Below, piece after piece: positions 8,870 to 17,435 of a stretch of DNA of 48,546 bases. This stretch comes from Synergistaceae bacterium (GTDB taxonomy: Bacteria > Synergistota > Synergistia > Synergistales > Aminobacteriaceae): assembly GCA_031267575.1 (NCBI GenBank), contig JAIRYN010000001.1, positions 1 through 48,546 of the forward strand. The letters run 5' to 3'. The notes below the pieces were generated by a model. The model had not been told where the DNA came from. It ran no database searches and was given only the letters and a program-made list of their open reading frames with translations. The position numbers and the translations under genes were made by a program. Every line of letters begins with the position of its first letter. Positions within the stretch are counted from its first letter, which is position 1.

Positions 8870-9370
8870 CTAACGGGCTACCACCCATACGACCTTATCG
8901 CTCACTTTAAAAATGCCACTGCCACCAAGGTCTGTAGGGCATGAAGTACCACTTGTGCCATAAAGTCCCGTCGCCGCCGCCCGACCCTGTAGTTTTTCCT
9001 TGAGTTCGCTCGTAGCGTTTGTCAGATCAAAACCCACAAACCACTTGCTTCCAGTACTCACATTAGTTTGCCTGAATAAATAGAGCGTCGAAATTTTTTC
9101 GGGATTATCTATGTACTTTCCCAAAAGTATCTTTGCACTGTTGCCGGAATTGATAACCGAATTCGCCTCTCCTCTGTTCACCGCGTCCATGCTATCCGCG
9201 AAAAACATCATGGTTGCCGCCTTCAGGTTACGAAGCTCGCTGACGATGTTGGCCGCTTCCGCCGAAGCGGTAGCCGAGCTGCTGGAGAGCAACATCGACG
9301 AAGCCAAAATACCGATAATCACGATCACGATCAACAACTCCACCAACGTAAAACCCTTATGTTTCTTCAC
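8870..9370 (-). CDS. Type IV major pilin, copy 2
   Basis: 166 residues with prepilin signal KGFTLVELLIVIVIIGILASS. It is near-identical to pilin 1 over the N-terminal helix and several core segments, and differs most in the loops between residues 85 and 110 and in the region before the C-terminus (GTSGTSCPTDLGGSG here, against SSLPGLTSA in copy 1). One unpaired Cys is present. GTG start at 9370 with AGAGGGG six bases upstream. It lies directly downstream of pilC but has its own promoter. Two adjacent sister pilins may allow mixed pili, antigenic alternation by recombination, or separate pilus types; the sequence alone does not decide. Confidence 0.9.
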   Translation of the reverse strand: MKKHKGFTLVELLIVIVIIGILASSMLLSSSSATASAEAANIVSELRNLKAATMMFFADSMDAVNRGEANSVINSGNSAKILLGKYIDNPEKISTLYLFRQTNVSTGSKWFVGFDLTNATSELKEKLQGRAAATGLYGTSGTSCPTDLGGSGIFKVSDKVVWVVAR

Positions 9371-9427
9371 TGTAATCCCCTCTCTCTCTCTGTATTTAGT
9401 ATGTACTATATATAGAAGTATAGTAGA

Positions 9428-9456
9428 AGTATAAAAGTATTGCTGCCTTGTTACAA
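9428..9456 (-). promoter_or_regulatory. Predicted sigma-70 promoter of pilin 2
   Basis: Minus strand: TTGTAA (9456-9451), 17-nt spacer, TATACT (9433-9428), about 58 nt before the GTG start. The same -10 hexamer as the pilin 1 promoter. Confidence 0.5.
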
Positions 9457-9469
9457 TAGGACTTATAGA

Positions 9470-10705
9470 TTATCCCATCTGAGACATAGCGGAAGTAATA
9501 GGTCCAAAGATAGCCATAGCGATTAGAGCCACGATACCGCCCACAAAGATGATCATGATGGGTTCCATCAAGGAGGTCATGGCCTTGATTTGTTCGTCTA
9601 ACTCCTGATCGTACCACGTGGCCACCTTCTCCAGCATCCCGTCCAAATGTCCCGTTTCCTCTCCAATGCGGATCATTTGACAGACCAGGATGGGGAATAT
9701 CTTGGCGCCTCGGGCGGCGTCTCCCAGGTTGCTTCCCCGTTTAGCCGCCTCCAGAAGTTCCCCGAACCCTCTGGAGATCAGGATGTTTCCCGCCACTTCC
9801 TTTGCCATCTCCAAGCCGCGCAGGATAGGAACGCCGGCCGAGACCAATGAGGCCAGGGTCTGGGTCGATCGCGCCATAACGGATTTGAACACCAAGCCTT
9901 TAATGACAGGCATTTTCAGTTTGAAAGCGTCCATCATCGGCTTTGTCGTTTTGCTTGTGCACATCCAAATGAAGGAAATAATCACAATAAAAGTAAACCC
10001 CAAGATCATGGGCCATTCTTCTCCGCAGAAATCCCCGAAGTCGAACATCATCTGGGTCAGCATGGGTAGTTCGATCCCCATGCCACCGAAAACCTCTTTG
10101 AATTTGGGCAAAATGAAAGCGATGAACACCACCACGACGCTGACGGCGAAGGTCATTACGAAAGCGGGATAGAACATCGCCGATTTGATCTTGCTTGTCA
10201 ACGCCGCCTGTTTCTCCAGCAACCCCGCCACCCGATCCAGGGCGCTGTCTAAAATACCACCTTCTTCCCCCGCCTGGACCAGAGAGACCATCATCTGGTT
10301 GAAAACCGGCTGCTGTCTCATCACCTGGCTCATTGGCAATCCCTGATCGATACCGTTTTTGACGGCGTTGACAGTGTCGCGGAAGATCAGGTTCTTCTCC
10401 TGTTCTGACACGATATCGAGGGCCATGGTCAAACTGAGTCCCGCTTGAATCATCGTCGCCAACTGGCGGAAGAAGACCATCTTCGTTTTGGACGGAACGG
10501 TGCCGATGCGCTGCATTTTGTCGAATAAGGTCATTGTCCGCTTGTTGGCGGTCACCGCCGCCCCCCCTCGCCCAGCCTGGTTGACGGACAAGGGCAGCAT
10601 CCCTTTCTGTCTCAGGGAATCCAAGGCGACCCCTTGGTTGTCAGCTTCCAAAAGTCCCTCTACAATCTTACCGTCCGCAGCACGTGCTTTATATCTGAAA
10701 TTCAT
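9470..10705 (-). CDS. pilC: Type IV pilus inner-membrane platform protein PilC (GspF family)
   Basis: 411 residues, the usual length. The N-terminus FRYKARAADGKIVEGLLEAD is the classic PilC/GspF opening, followed by two T2SSF domains (about 70-195 and 275-400), each with hydrophobic segments, and the conserved GGILDSALDRVA and TGHLDGMLEKVATWYDQEL. PilC is the membrane platform contacted by the PilB and PilT motors. ATG start with AGGAGG eight bases upstream. It lies between pilT and pilin 2, as in a standard pilus assembly cluster. Confidence 0.95.
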   Translation of the reverse strand: MNFRYKARAADGKIVEGLLEADNQGVALDSLRQKGMLPLSVNQAGRGGAAVTANKRTMTLFDKMQRIGTVPSKTKMVFFRQLATMIQAGLSLTMALDIVSEQEKNLIFRDTVNAVKNGIDQGLPMSQVMRQQPVFNQMMVSLVQAGEEGGILDSALDRVAGLLEKQAALTSKIKSAMFYPAFVMTFAVSVVVVFIAFILPKFKEVFGGMGIELPMLTQMMFDFGDFCGEEWPMILGFTFIVIISFIWMCTSKTTKPMMDAFKLKMPVIKGLVFKSVMARSTQTLASLVSAGVPILRGLEMAKEVAGNILISRGFGELLEAAKRGSNLGDAARGAKIFPILVCQMIRIGEETGHLDGMLEKVATWYDQELDEQIKAMTSLMEPIMIIFVGGIVALIAMAIFGPITSAMSQMG

Positions 10706-10754
10706 AACAGCAGCCTCCTATCTCAAAAGTCGAAATTCACGGACGCCGGCAAAA

Positions 10755-11852
10755 TCAACGTCCACCCTGCTGTTCTAGTAAAATGCGCTGTAAATCTTTT
10801 GGATCATAGGCATAGGTCAAGGCGGCATCCAAGGACAAAATCTTGTTCTTGACAAACACGGCCAAACTTTGTTCCATGGTGTGCATCCCTACATTGACCC
10901 CTGTTTGAATCAAAGTCTTGATCTGGTTGGTCTTGCCCTCCCGGATACAGTTTCGGACCGCCGGATTCGCGATCAGCAGTTCCGTGGAACAAATGCGCCC
11001 CCCTCCGCTTTCCTTTCCCTTCGGAATCAACTGTTGCGAACAAATCCCCGCCAGAACGGTGGATAATTGGATCCGAATCTGCGTTTGGTGGTGAGGAGGA
11101 AAAACATCGATGATACGGTCGATGGACTGGGCCGCGTCTTGGGTGTGCAGCGTGCCGAAAACCAAATGTCCCGTCTCCGAAGCGGTAATGGCGGCGCTGA
11201 TGGTGTCCAAGTCGCGCAACTCCCCTATCAGAAGGACATCCGGGTCCTGGCGCAGCGCGCGCCTCAGACCCTCGGAGAAGCTTTCCGTGTCGGTGCCAAT
11301 CTCCCTCTGGTGCACCAGACACTTCGCCGACCGGTATACGTATTCAATGGGGTCCTCTATGGTAATGATGTGATCGTAACGAGTATTGTTGATCTCGTTC
11401 AGGATCGCCGCCAAAGTTGTGCTCTTGCCATGTCCTGTGGGTCCCGTCACCAAAAAAAGCCCTCTGCGGCGCTTGCTGATCTCTTTTAAGACGGGAGGCA
11501 GGCTCAGATCGTCGATGGATCGAATGTTCAAGGGAATCAGACGAAAGGCCGCCGCCATATTGCGCGACTCGAAATAAGCGTTGCCTCTGAAACGGGCTTC
11601 AAGATCCCCCAACGCTTTGTAGGTAAAGCTGAAATCCAGCTCGTTAGATTCTCTATACTTCTCCATTTGTTCGCTGGTCAGGATCGTTTGTAAGGCTTGC
11701 TCTACGTCATAGGCCGTCAGAGGCCCTACTTCTTCCTCGTAGCGTAACCCCCCGTCCATGCGCATCGCGGGCGGCACTCCCACGCTAATATGCAAATCAC
11801 TGGCGTTTCTTTTAATGACCTCACCCAACAAGGCTCTCAAATCCGCTGGCAA
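10755..11852 (-). CDS. pilT: Type IV pilus retraction ATPase PilT
   Basis: About 365 residues of the secretion-ATPase family: ASDLHISVGVPPAMRMDG at the N-terminus, Walker A GPTGHGKSTT, the Asp box and Walker B region with RQDPDVLLIGELRD, and the His box HLVFGTLHTQDA. PilT powers pilus retraction at the inner membrane. I choose the TTG at 11852 (reading PADLRALLGEV) because GGGAGGGG lies six bases before it; a longer frame to 11894 starts in the spacer without such a box. There is no MshEN domain, unlike the two PilB proteins. A 13-nt tandem repeat separates it from pilB. Confidence 0.93.
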   Translation of the reverse strand: MPADLRALLGEVIKRNASDLHISVGVPPAMRMDGGLRYEEEVGPLTAYDVEQALQTILTSEQMEKYRESNELDFSFTYKALGDLEARFRGNAYFESRNMAAAFRLIPLNIRSIDDLSLPPVLKEISKRRRGLFLVTGPTGHGKSTTLAAILNEINNTRYDHIITIEDPIEYVYRSAKCLVHQREIGTDTESFSEGLRRALRQDPDVLLIGELRDLDTISAAITASETGHLVFGTLHTQDAAQSIDRIIDVFPPHHQTQIRIQLSTVLAGICSQQLIPKGKESGGGRICSTELLIANPAVRNCIREGKTNQIKTLIQTGVNVGMHTMEQSLAVFVKNKILSLDAALTYAYDPKDLQRILLEQQGGR

Positions 11853-11900
11853 ATTAGACCCCTCCCATATGCGACATGCGACTTTATAATTCAATTCTTT

Positions 11901-11939
11901 TTCATTTCACGGCTTCATTTCACGGCTTCATTTCACGGC
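11901..11939. repeat. 13-nt tandem repeat, 3 copies, between pilB and pilT
   Basis: Unit ttcatttcacggc occurs exactly three times at 11901, 11914 and 11927, filling most of the spacer between the pilB stop and the pilT start. Confidence 0.95.
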
Positions 11940-11941
11940 CT

Positions 11942-14608
11942 CTAGAGAGTCGTCGCGAAGACCTCTTCTATGCTGGTCAAGCCAACCAAAGCGTTGTTGA
12001 TGCCCGATCTTCGGAGCGTCTTCATTCCTTTGGCAATAGCCTCGGCGCGAATAGCGATATTGCTAGCCCCTTCCAAAATCATCTTTCTCAGGTCGTCATC
12101 TACCATCATAATCTCGTAAATACCCTTTCTCCCCTTATAACCTTGCCGGCATTCGTTGCATCCCTTGGCTTTCCAAGCGTGGGAACCGTGAGGAACCTCC
12201 AGAGCGTCGCACATGTTGAGGTCCATCTCATACTCCTCCTTACAGAATGGACAGAGCTTTCGGACCAACCTTTGAGCGACGACGCCGGAAAGCGAGGCCG
12301 AAACCAGGAAGTTAGCCACCCCCATATCCACCATACGCGTGGCGGCGCTGGGCGCGTCGTTCGTGTGCAGGGTGGAAAGAACGAAGTGTCCCGTGAGAGC
12401 TGCCCTGATGGCGATTTGGGCGGTCTTCTGGTCACGGATTTCCCCCACCATGACCTTGTCGGGGTCTTGACGCAAAATGGAACGCAACGCGGACTCGAAG
12501 GTCAAGCCCGCCTTCTCGTTGACGTGTACCTGGTTGATGCCGGCCACTGTGAACTCCACGGGGTCCTCCACCGTGACGATATTCACGTCGGGCTGATTGA
12601 TTTTTTCGAGTATGGAATAGAGGGTCGTGGACTTGCCGCTCCCCGTCGGTCCCGTAACCAGCATGATTCCCCAAGGAGTCCCGCAGAAAATATCGATTTT
12701 CTCCATATCGTCGGGCTCCAGCCCCAACCTTTCGAGTCCCACCGCCGAGCTTTCCTGGTCCAGAATACGTAAAACCATTTTTTCGCCGTTCATCGTGGGC
12801 AGCGAACTGACGCGAAGGTCTATCCGCCGACCTGATACTTTTATCAAAATACGCCCATCCTGGGGTTTTCTTCTCTCGGCGATGTCCATGCCTGCCATGA
12901 TTTTCATGCGGGCGGAAACGGCTGGGTGTAGTGCCACTGGATAATCGAAGGCTGTGTACAAAGCTCCGTCCACGCGATAACGTATACGGGCTGTTTTTTC
13001 ATAGGGTTCTACGTGAATGTCCGAAGCTCCCTCCCGGACCGCCTGGTCCAGGACGTTGCTGACCAACTGAATGACCGGCGCGTCGTCGACGTTAGCCTCC
13101 GCCACGTTCTCCTGAGGCAGGTCGCTGTCACCGTAAATTTCCACAATGGCGTCTTCCAGGTTGCCCTGAAGGTTGTAGAGTCTGTCTAGGTTGTCGCGAA
13201 TCTCCGTAGGTGTTGTGATGCCCACTTTCACGTCGCGTCCCGTGAGTATACGAACCTCGTCCTGGGCCAAAAGATCCAAAGGATTGGTCATAGCGACTAG
13301 CAATATATCCCCCTCAACGATGGAGAGCGGTATCAACTGCAAGCGCTCGGACACGTGACGGGGAACGGATTTGATGGCCTCCGGCATAGGACGATAACGC
13401 GTGAGGGTAAACATGGGCAGCTTGAGCTGCTTCGACAAGGCCTCCGCCAATTTGATCTCTGTGATGATGCCGTCAGTGATTAAAAGTTCCCCTAAACGCT
13501 TGCCTGTATATTTTTGCTTTTTAAGCGCTTCCATCAACTGGGACTCGGTGATGACCCCCGCTTGCAGCAAAATATCGCCTAGCTTGGGTTGAGAACGCAT
13601 CATGTCCAAAATAGTTGTTTTTGGGGTTACCACTACAGGCACCGGAGGTGGAGATGACAATAGAGGTGAAGGTGAAGTCTGAACCGCTTCTGTTTTTTCT
13701 GGGTCCGCTGTCACGGAAGACACGGGAGGCGGTAACGAGGGCGTCTGCGCGATGGGAATCTCCGGATCCGGTGCAGGCGTCGGAAGGACTTCCACCACCG
13801 TATCTGACACCGTATCTGACACCGTATCTGAAAAAGAGGCGACAGGCAACTCCAGTGAAGTGGTTTCCGTAATCGACTCGGCGGCAAGCTTCGACTGCGA
13901 TCCCACCCCCAATGCCTCCAACGAAGGAAGGGAAGAAGACGAAAACATTTGAAGTCCTGGGGCGTCCGGCGAAGGCGAAAAATTCGGAGGCTCCAAGACC
14001 GGCGAGTCAAGCGACTGAAGTGCGGTCGGAGGTTCTGGTTTCTTGACTTCCATTCCGTTTTCCTCTCTGTTTTCCTTTCTGTTTTCCTCCGAGGGCAACG
14101 GAACGATGGTTTCCATGTCTAAATTTTGCGCGTCCAGAGGTTGAAAAAAATTAGAGGACTCCGGTACTTGAGCTCCACTGCTGATCGCGGCTAGAGCCGC
14201 GCCGATATCCCGTTTCGTCGCGAGTGCAAATTTGATCTTGAGCGTCGTTGCCATGCGCAGCTCGTCTTGCACCACAAAGTTCAAGGGATCGGAGATGGCC
14301 ACCAAAAGAGTGTTGCCGTTATTTTGCAGCTCCAAGGGGAAAATTCCCAGGCGTTCTATTAAGGACCTGGGCAGAGAATTGATGGCGGAGATATTGGAGA
14401 AGTACCCACCAACATTGACGACAGGTAACATAAACTGAAGCCCCAGCGCCTCCGTCACCTGCAGAGCCGTCAAAACACCCTTCTCGAGCAGCAATTCCCC
14501 TAATTTATTATTGGAACTCACCTGGTCCCTCAGAGCCTCATCCAACTGAGACTTGCTAATGCTCCCCGCGTCAAGAAGAATTTCCCCTATTTTTTTCCGT
14601 ACATCCAT
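11942..14608 (-). CDS. pilB: Type IV pilus assembly ATPase PilB, with two MshEN domains
   Basis: 888 residues, longer than the roughly 570 of typical PilB. Two MshEN-type modules are visible: KKIGEILLDAGSISKSQLDEAL at residue 4, and PKLGDILLQAGVITESQL near residue 343. MshEN modules bind cyclic di-GMP in characterised homologues. A 170-residue Pro/Ser/Glu-rich linker separates them and contains SDTV repeats. The C-terminal motor has Walker A GPTGSGKSTTLYS, RQDPDKVMVGEIRD, HFVLSTLHTNDAPSA and the zinc cysteines CPFC...CNEC. It powers pilus extension. ATG start with AGGAGG. A paralogue lies upstream. C-di-GMP control is an inference from the domain. Confidence 0.93.
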   Translation of the reverse strand: MDVRKKIGEILLDAGSISKSQLDEALRDQVSSNNKLGELLLEKGVLTALQVTEALGLQFMLPVVNVGGYFSNISAINSLPRSLIERLGIFPLELQNNGNTLLVAISDPLNFVVQDELRMATTLKIKFALATKRDIGAALAAISSGAQVPESSNFFQPLDAQNLDMETIVPLPSEENRKENREENGMEVKKPEPPTALQSLDSPVLEPPNFSPSPDAPGLQMFSSSSLPSLEALGVGSQSKLAAESITETTSLELPVASFSDTVSDTVSDTVVEVLPTPAPDPEIPIAQTPSLPPPVSSVTADPEKTEAVQTSPSPLLSSPPPVPVVVTPKTTILDMMRSQPKLGDILLQAGVITESQLMEALKKQKYTGKRLGELLITDGIITEIKLAEALSKQLKLPMFTLTRYRPMPEAIKSVPRHVSERLQLIPLSIVEGDILLVAMTNPLDLLAQDEVRILTGRDVKVGITTPTEIRDNLDRLYNLQGNLEDAIVEIYGDSDLPQENVAEANVDDAPVIQLVSNVLDQAVREGASDIHVEPYEKTARIRYRVDGALYTAFDYPVALHPAVSARMKIMAGMDIAERRKPQDGRILIKVSGRRIDLRVSSLPTMNGEKMVLRILDQESSAVGLERLGLEPDDMEKIDIFCGTPWGIMLVTGPTGSGKSTTLYSILEKINQPDVNIVTVEDPVEFTVAGINQVHVNEKAGLTFESALRSILRQDPDKVMVGEIRDQKTAQIAIRAALTGHFVLSTLHTNDAPSAATRMVDMGVANFLVSASLSGVVAQRLVRKLCPFCKEEYEMDLNMCDALEVPHGSHAWKAKGCNECRQGYKGRKGIYEIMMVDDDLRKMILEGASNIAIRAEAIAKGMKTLRRSGINNALVGLTSIEEVFATTL
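13799..13834. repeat. 12-nt in-frame tandem repeat in pilB linker
   Basis: Unit cgtatctgacac occurs at 13799 and 13811, with a partial third at 13823. It encodes SDTV repeats in the disordered linker; 12 nt keeps the frame. Confidence 0.9.
14057..14090. repeat. 12-nt in-frame tandem repeat in pilB linker
   Basis: Units gttttcctctct, gttttcctttct and gttttcctcc follow each other and encode the charged NRKENREEN stretch on the minus strand. Confidence 0.8.
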
Positions 14609-15048
14609 ACAAATTGCCTCCTGTCAAGGCACGTGCTTTCCGTCTTTACGTTTCTCAGCGATAATACACCATTACTTTTACAATATTTATGATATTTTAC
14701 TGAATAATTTCGTAATACATAAAAGTAATAATAAAGTAATATCCTTCAGTTTCTCTTTTGCTCATCCTAGGGATTATACAAAGCATTGCTTGTTCTTTGA
14801 CCAGTAAATTTTCCCTTTGCGCGGATCGTTTACTCACTGGAATCGAATGCTTGTAATTGCGCAAGCTCAGGGGAGCAGAGCTTGTTAGTAAAGAAACTAA
14901 GCGATCGACATGATTTACTTCGCTCGTCGGTCGCCTGCTTATTGACCAAAAGTGGCCTCGCTAACCCCTCTGAAATACCCAATGGAAACCCCTGCCAGAC
15001 GGGAATCGAGTTGAATATACTTAAATTTTTACAAATACCTATTTCATA
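14609..15048. other. 440-bp gap between the two pilB paralogues
   Basis: No gene is seen. The segment 14901-14944 is self-complementary (GCGATCGAC pairs with GTCGGTCGC, flanked by TAAGC/GCTTA), and a smaller hairpin GCTTG/CAAGC lies near 14850. On the minus strand this sits between the pilB2 stop and a possible pilB promoter. It could be a structured leader or terminator, or only the remains of the duplication that created the paralogues. No known riboswitch consensus was recognised. Confidence 0.5.
14773..14801 (-). promoter_or_regulatory. Possible promoter of pilB
   Basis: Minus strand: TATAAT (14778-14773) with a weak GTCAAA 17 nt upstream, about 165 nt before the pilB start. The -10 is perfect, the -35 poor. 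Confidence 0.35.
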
Positions 15049-17319
15049 TTAAATAGTGTTCGCCAAAATCTCTTCTATACTAGTTAAACCTGTAAAAACA
15101 CTGTCGATACCCGATTGCCGAAGCGTTTTCATTCCCTTTCCAATCGCCGCGTCTCGAAGTTGGAGGTTATTTGCCCCCTCCAAAACCATTTGTCTCAAAT
15201 CGGCATCCATAGTTAAAATCTCGAAAATACCACTTCTTCCTTTGTAGCCTTGGCGGCACTCGTTACACCCCTTGGCCTTCCATGCCCGAGAGCCTCGAGG
15301 AATTTGAAGCGCGTCGCAGACGTGGAGGTCCACCGTGTATTCTTCTCTGCAAAACGGGCATAACTTCCTGACAAGCCTCTGTGCAATGATCCCGGAAAAG
15401 GTCGCCGAAACCAGGTATGGAGGGACTCCCATATGAATCATACGCGTCAAGGCGCTGGGGGCGTCGTTCGTGTGAAGGGTCGAAAGAACAAAATGTCCTG
15501 TTAAAGCCGCCCTTATGGTGATTTGCGCGGTCTCGTGGTCCCGGATCTCCCCCACCATGATCTTATCTGGATCTTGTCGCAAAATGGAACGCAAAATGGT
15601 GTCGAAGCCCAGACCTGCCTTTTCGTTGACGTGAATCTGACTGACTCCGTCTAGAGAATACTCCACGGGATCCTCAACCGTGACGATATTGATCCCTGTC
15701 CGGTTTATTTTTTCGAGGATGGAGTATAGCGTCGTCGATTTGCCGCTTCCTGTAGGGCCAGTTACTAAAAGCACACCCCACGGGGACTCGCAGAGCCTGT
15801 TGATTTTTTCCATGTCGTCCGCTTCTAAACCCAAGTGCTCGATCCCTACGGCCGAGTTTTCTTGGTCCAGGATACGCAAAACGATTTTTTCTCCTCGAGT
15901 GGTGGGGACAGAACTGGCGCGGATATCGATGAAACGCCCTCCTATTTTGAGCGGAATACGTCCATCTTGAGGTTTCCTCCTTTCGGCGATATCCATACCC
16001 GCCATGATCTTGACCCGCGTGGAGACCGCTGGATGGAGCCGCAAGGGATAATCGAAAGATTCATAAAGGATGCCATCCACCCTAAAACGGACGCGAGCGC
16101 TGTTTTTGCAGGGTTCGATATGGACATCCGATGCCTCTTCCCGTACTGCTTGTTTTAGTACGCTACTGACCATCTGAATCACCGGTGCGTCGTTCGCCTG
16201 GTCCTCCGTAAAACGATCCGAGGACAAGTCCAGCTCCCGGGCCTCTACAATAGCCTCCTCTAGGCTGCTCTGAAGGTCGTAAAGCCTGTCCAAGTTATTT
16301 CGTATCTCCGTGAATGTCGTGACGCACAACTTGAGGTCGCGCCCCGTGAGTAAGTGCACTTCATCCTGAGCCAAAAGGTCTAGGGGATTGGCCATAGCCA
16401 CAAGCAAAATGTTCTCGTTGAGAGAAAGCGGCACGAGACGCAGCCGTTCGGCAACGTACCGGGGAATCGTCTTGATAGCCTCCGGCATGGGGTTGTAGCG
16501 CGTCAATATTAAAAAGGGTATCCCTAGATGAGTCGACAGTGCCTCCGCCAATTTTATTTCCGTAATAACCCCTTCCGCCACAAGAGCGTCACCCAGGCTT
16601 TTACTCATATGGGTTTGTTTTTGCAGAAACTCCATAATCCGCTGTTTGTCGACAACCCCACTTTCTACGAGGATATCTCCCAGCTTGGGCATATGTACCC
16701 GCAATTTTCCAAAATCGGAAACAGGCTCGTCAGGTTGGTCCAAAATATCTACGACGGCTTCCTCTTCTGGAATCTTTTCCACTTCTTCTTCTTCCTGTTC
16801 TTCTTCCTGTTCTTCCTCCTGTTCTTCCGGTGGGAGCGTTGCGTCGAAAGGCAAGAACTTCTTGCTCGCCGGCTCGGCCTTGTCCGTTTTTTGGGGTCTG
16901 TCCTCTAGCGTTGCCAACGCGGAATCCATCTCTTCTTCAGTAACCAAGGCGAACCTGATTTCATAGGAAGTCAACGTTCGCAGCTCCTCCTGAACCACGT
17001 AGTTCAAGGGGTCCGCAATCGCGATCAAAAGCTCGTTGCCTCGCAGTTCCAAAGGGAAAACTCTCTGGCGTTTCATCAGGCTTCTGGATAACAACCTTAT
17101 AGCGACCGGGTCGACGGGATAATCACCGATATTGACGATGGGGAGGTTGAATTGGACGCTTAAAGCATCCGTTACCTCTCGCTCCTCAAGGACACCTTTC
17201 GCGACAAGTATTTCGCCCAACAAACTAGAGGAATCAACCTGGCTCCTCAAGGCGTCCCGCAATTGCTCAGCCGTGATACGCCCCATTTCTAAAAGGATCG
17301 TGCCTATTCTTTTTTTCAT
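15049..17319 (-). CDS. PilB-type ATPase paralogue with two MshEN domains
   Basis: About 756 residues. Start ATG at 17319, chosen because AAGGAGG lies just upstream (a TTG six codons earlier would place that box inside the gene). First MshEN module KRIGTILLEMGRITAEQLRDAL, second PKLGDILVESGVVDKQRIMEFL near residue 214, joined by an acidic linker with EEQE repeats. Motor motifs: GPTGSGKSTTLYS, RQDPDKIMVGEIRD, STLHTNDAPSAL, and CPFC...CNEC. It closely resembles the downstream pilB, including the GCNECRQGYKGR zinc region, but has a shorter linker. It may drive another pilus state or supply partner subunits for a mixed hexamer; this is inference. Confidence 0.9.
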   Translation of the reverse strand: MKKRIGTILLEMGRITAEQLRDALRSQVDSSSLLGEILVAKGVLEEREVTDALSVQFNLPIVNIGDYPVDPVAIRLLSRSLMKRQRVFPLELRGNELLIAIADPLNYVVQEELRTLTSYEIRFALVTEEEMDSALATLEDRPQKTDKAEPASKKFLPFDATLPPEEQEEEQEEEQEEEEVEKIPEEEAVVDILDQPDEPVSDFGKLRVHMPKLGDILVESGVVDKQRIMEFLQKQTHMSKSLGDALVAEGVITEIKLAEALSTHLGIPFLILTRYNPMPEAIKTIPRYVAERLRLVPLSLNENILLVAMANPLDLLAQDEVHLLTGRDLKLCVTTFTEIRNNLDRLYDLQSSLEEAIVEARELDLSSDRFTEDQANDAPVIQMVSSVLKQAVREEASDVHIEPCKNSARVRFRVDGILYESFDYPLRLHPAVSTRVKIMAGMDIAERRKPQDGRIPLKIGGRFIDIRASSVPTTRGEKIVLRILDQENSAVGIEHLGLEADDMEKINRLCESPWGVLLVTGPTGSGKSTTLYSILEKINRTGINIVTVEDPVEYSLDGVSQIHVNEKAGLGFDTILRSILRQDPDKIMVGEIRDHETAQITIRAALTGHFVLSTLHTNDAPSALTRMIHMGVPPYLVSATFSGIIAQRLVRKLCPFCREEYTVDLHVCDALQIPRGSRAWKAKGCNECRQGYKGRSGIFEILTMDADLRQMVLEGANNLQLRDAAIGKGMKTLRQSGIDSVFTGLTSIEEILANTI
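16789..16824. repeat. 12-nt in-frame tandem repeat in the pilB paralogue linker
   Basis: Units ttcttcctgttc (16789, 16801) and ttcctcctgttc (16813) encode EEQE repeats in the acidic linker between the MshEN modules. Confidence 0.9.
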
Positions 17320-17396
17320 CAACGACCTCCTTAGCAATTGCGGTGACCGCTTCTATAGCGTTCAAAATAAAAAGCCCAAGACATTATAAAGATCCT

Positions 17397-17424
17397 TTTA
17401 TATTCAGTCCAGATAAGGATTCAA
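17397..17424 (-). promoter_or_regulatory. Possible promoter of the pilB paralogue
   Basis: Minus strand: TTGAAT (17424-17419), 16-nt spacer, TATAAA (17402-17397), about 78 nt before the start. A second candidate, TTGGGC-N16-TATAGA, lies nearer the gene. Confidence 0.4.
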
Positions 17425-17435
17425 AGATTGACAAA

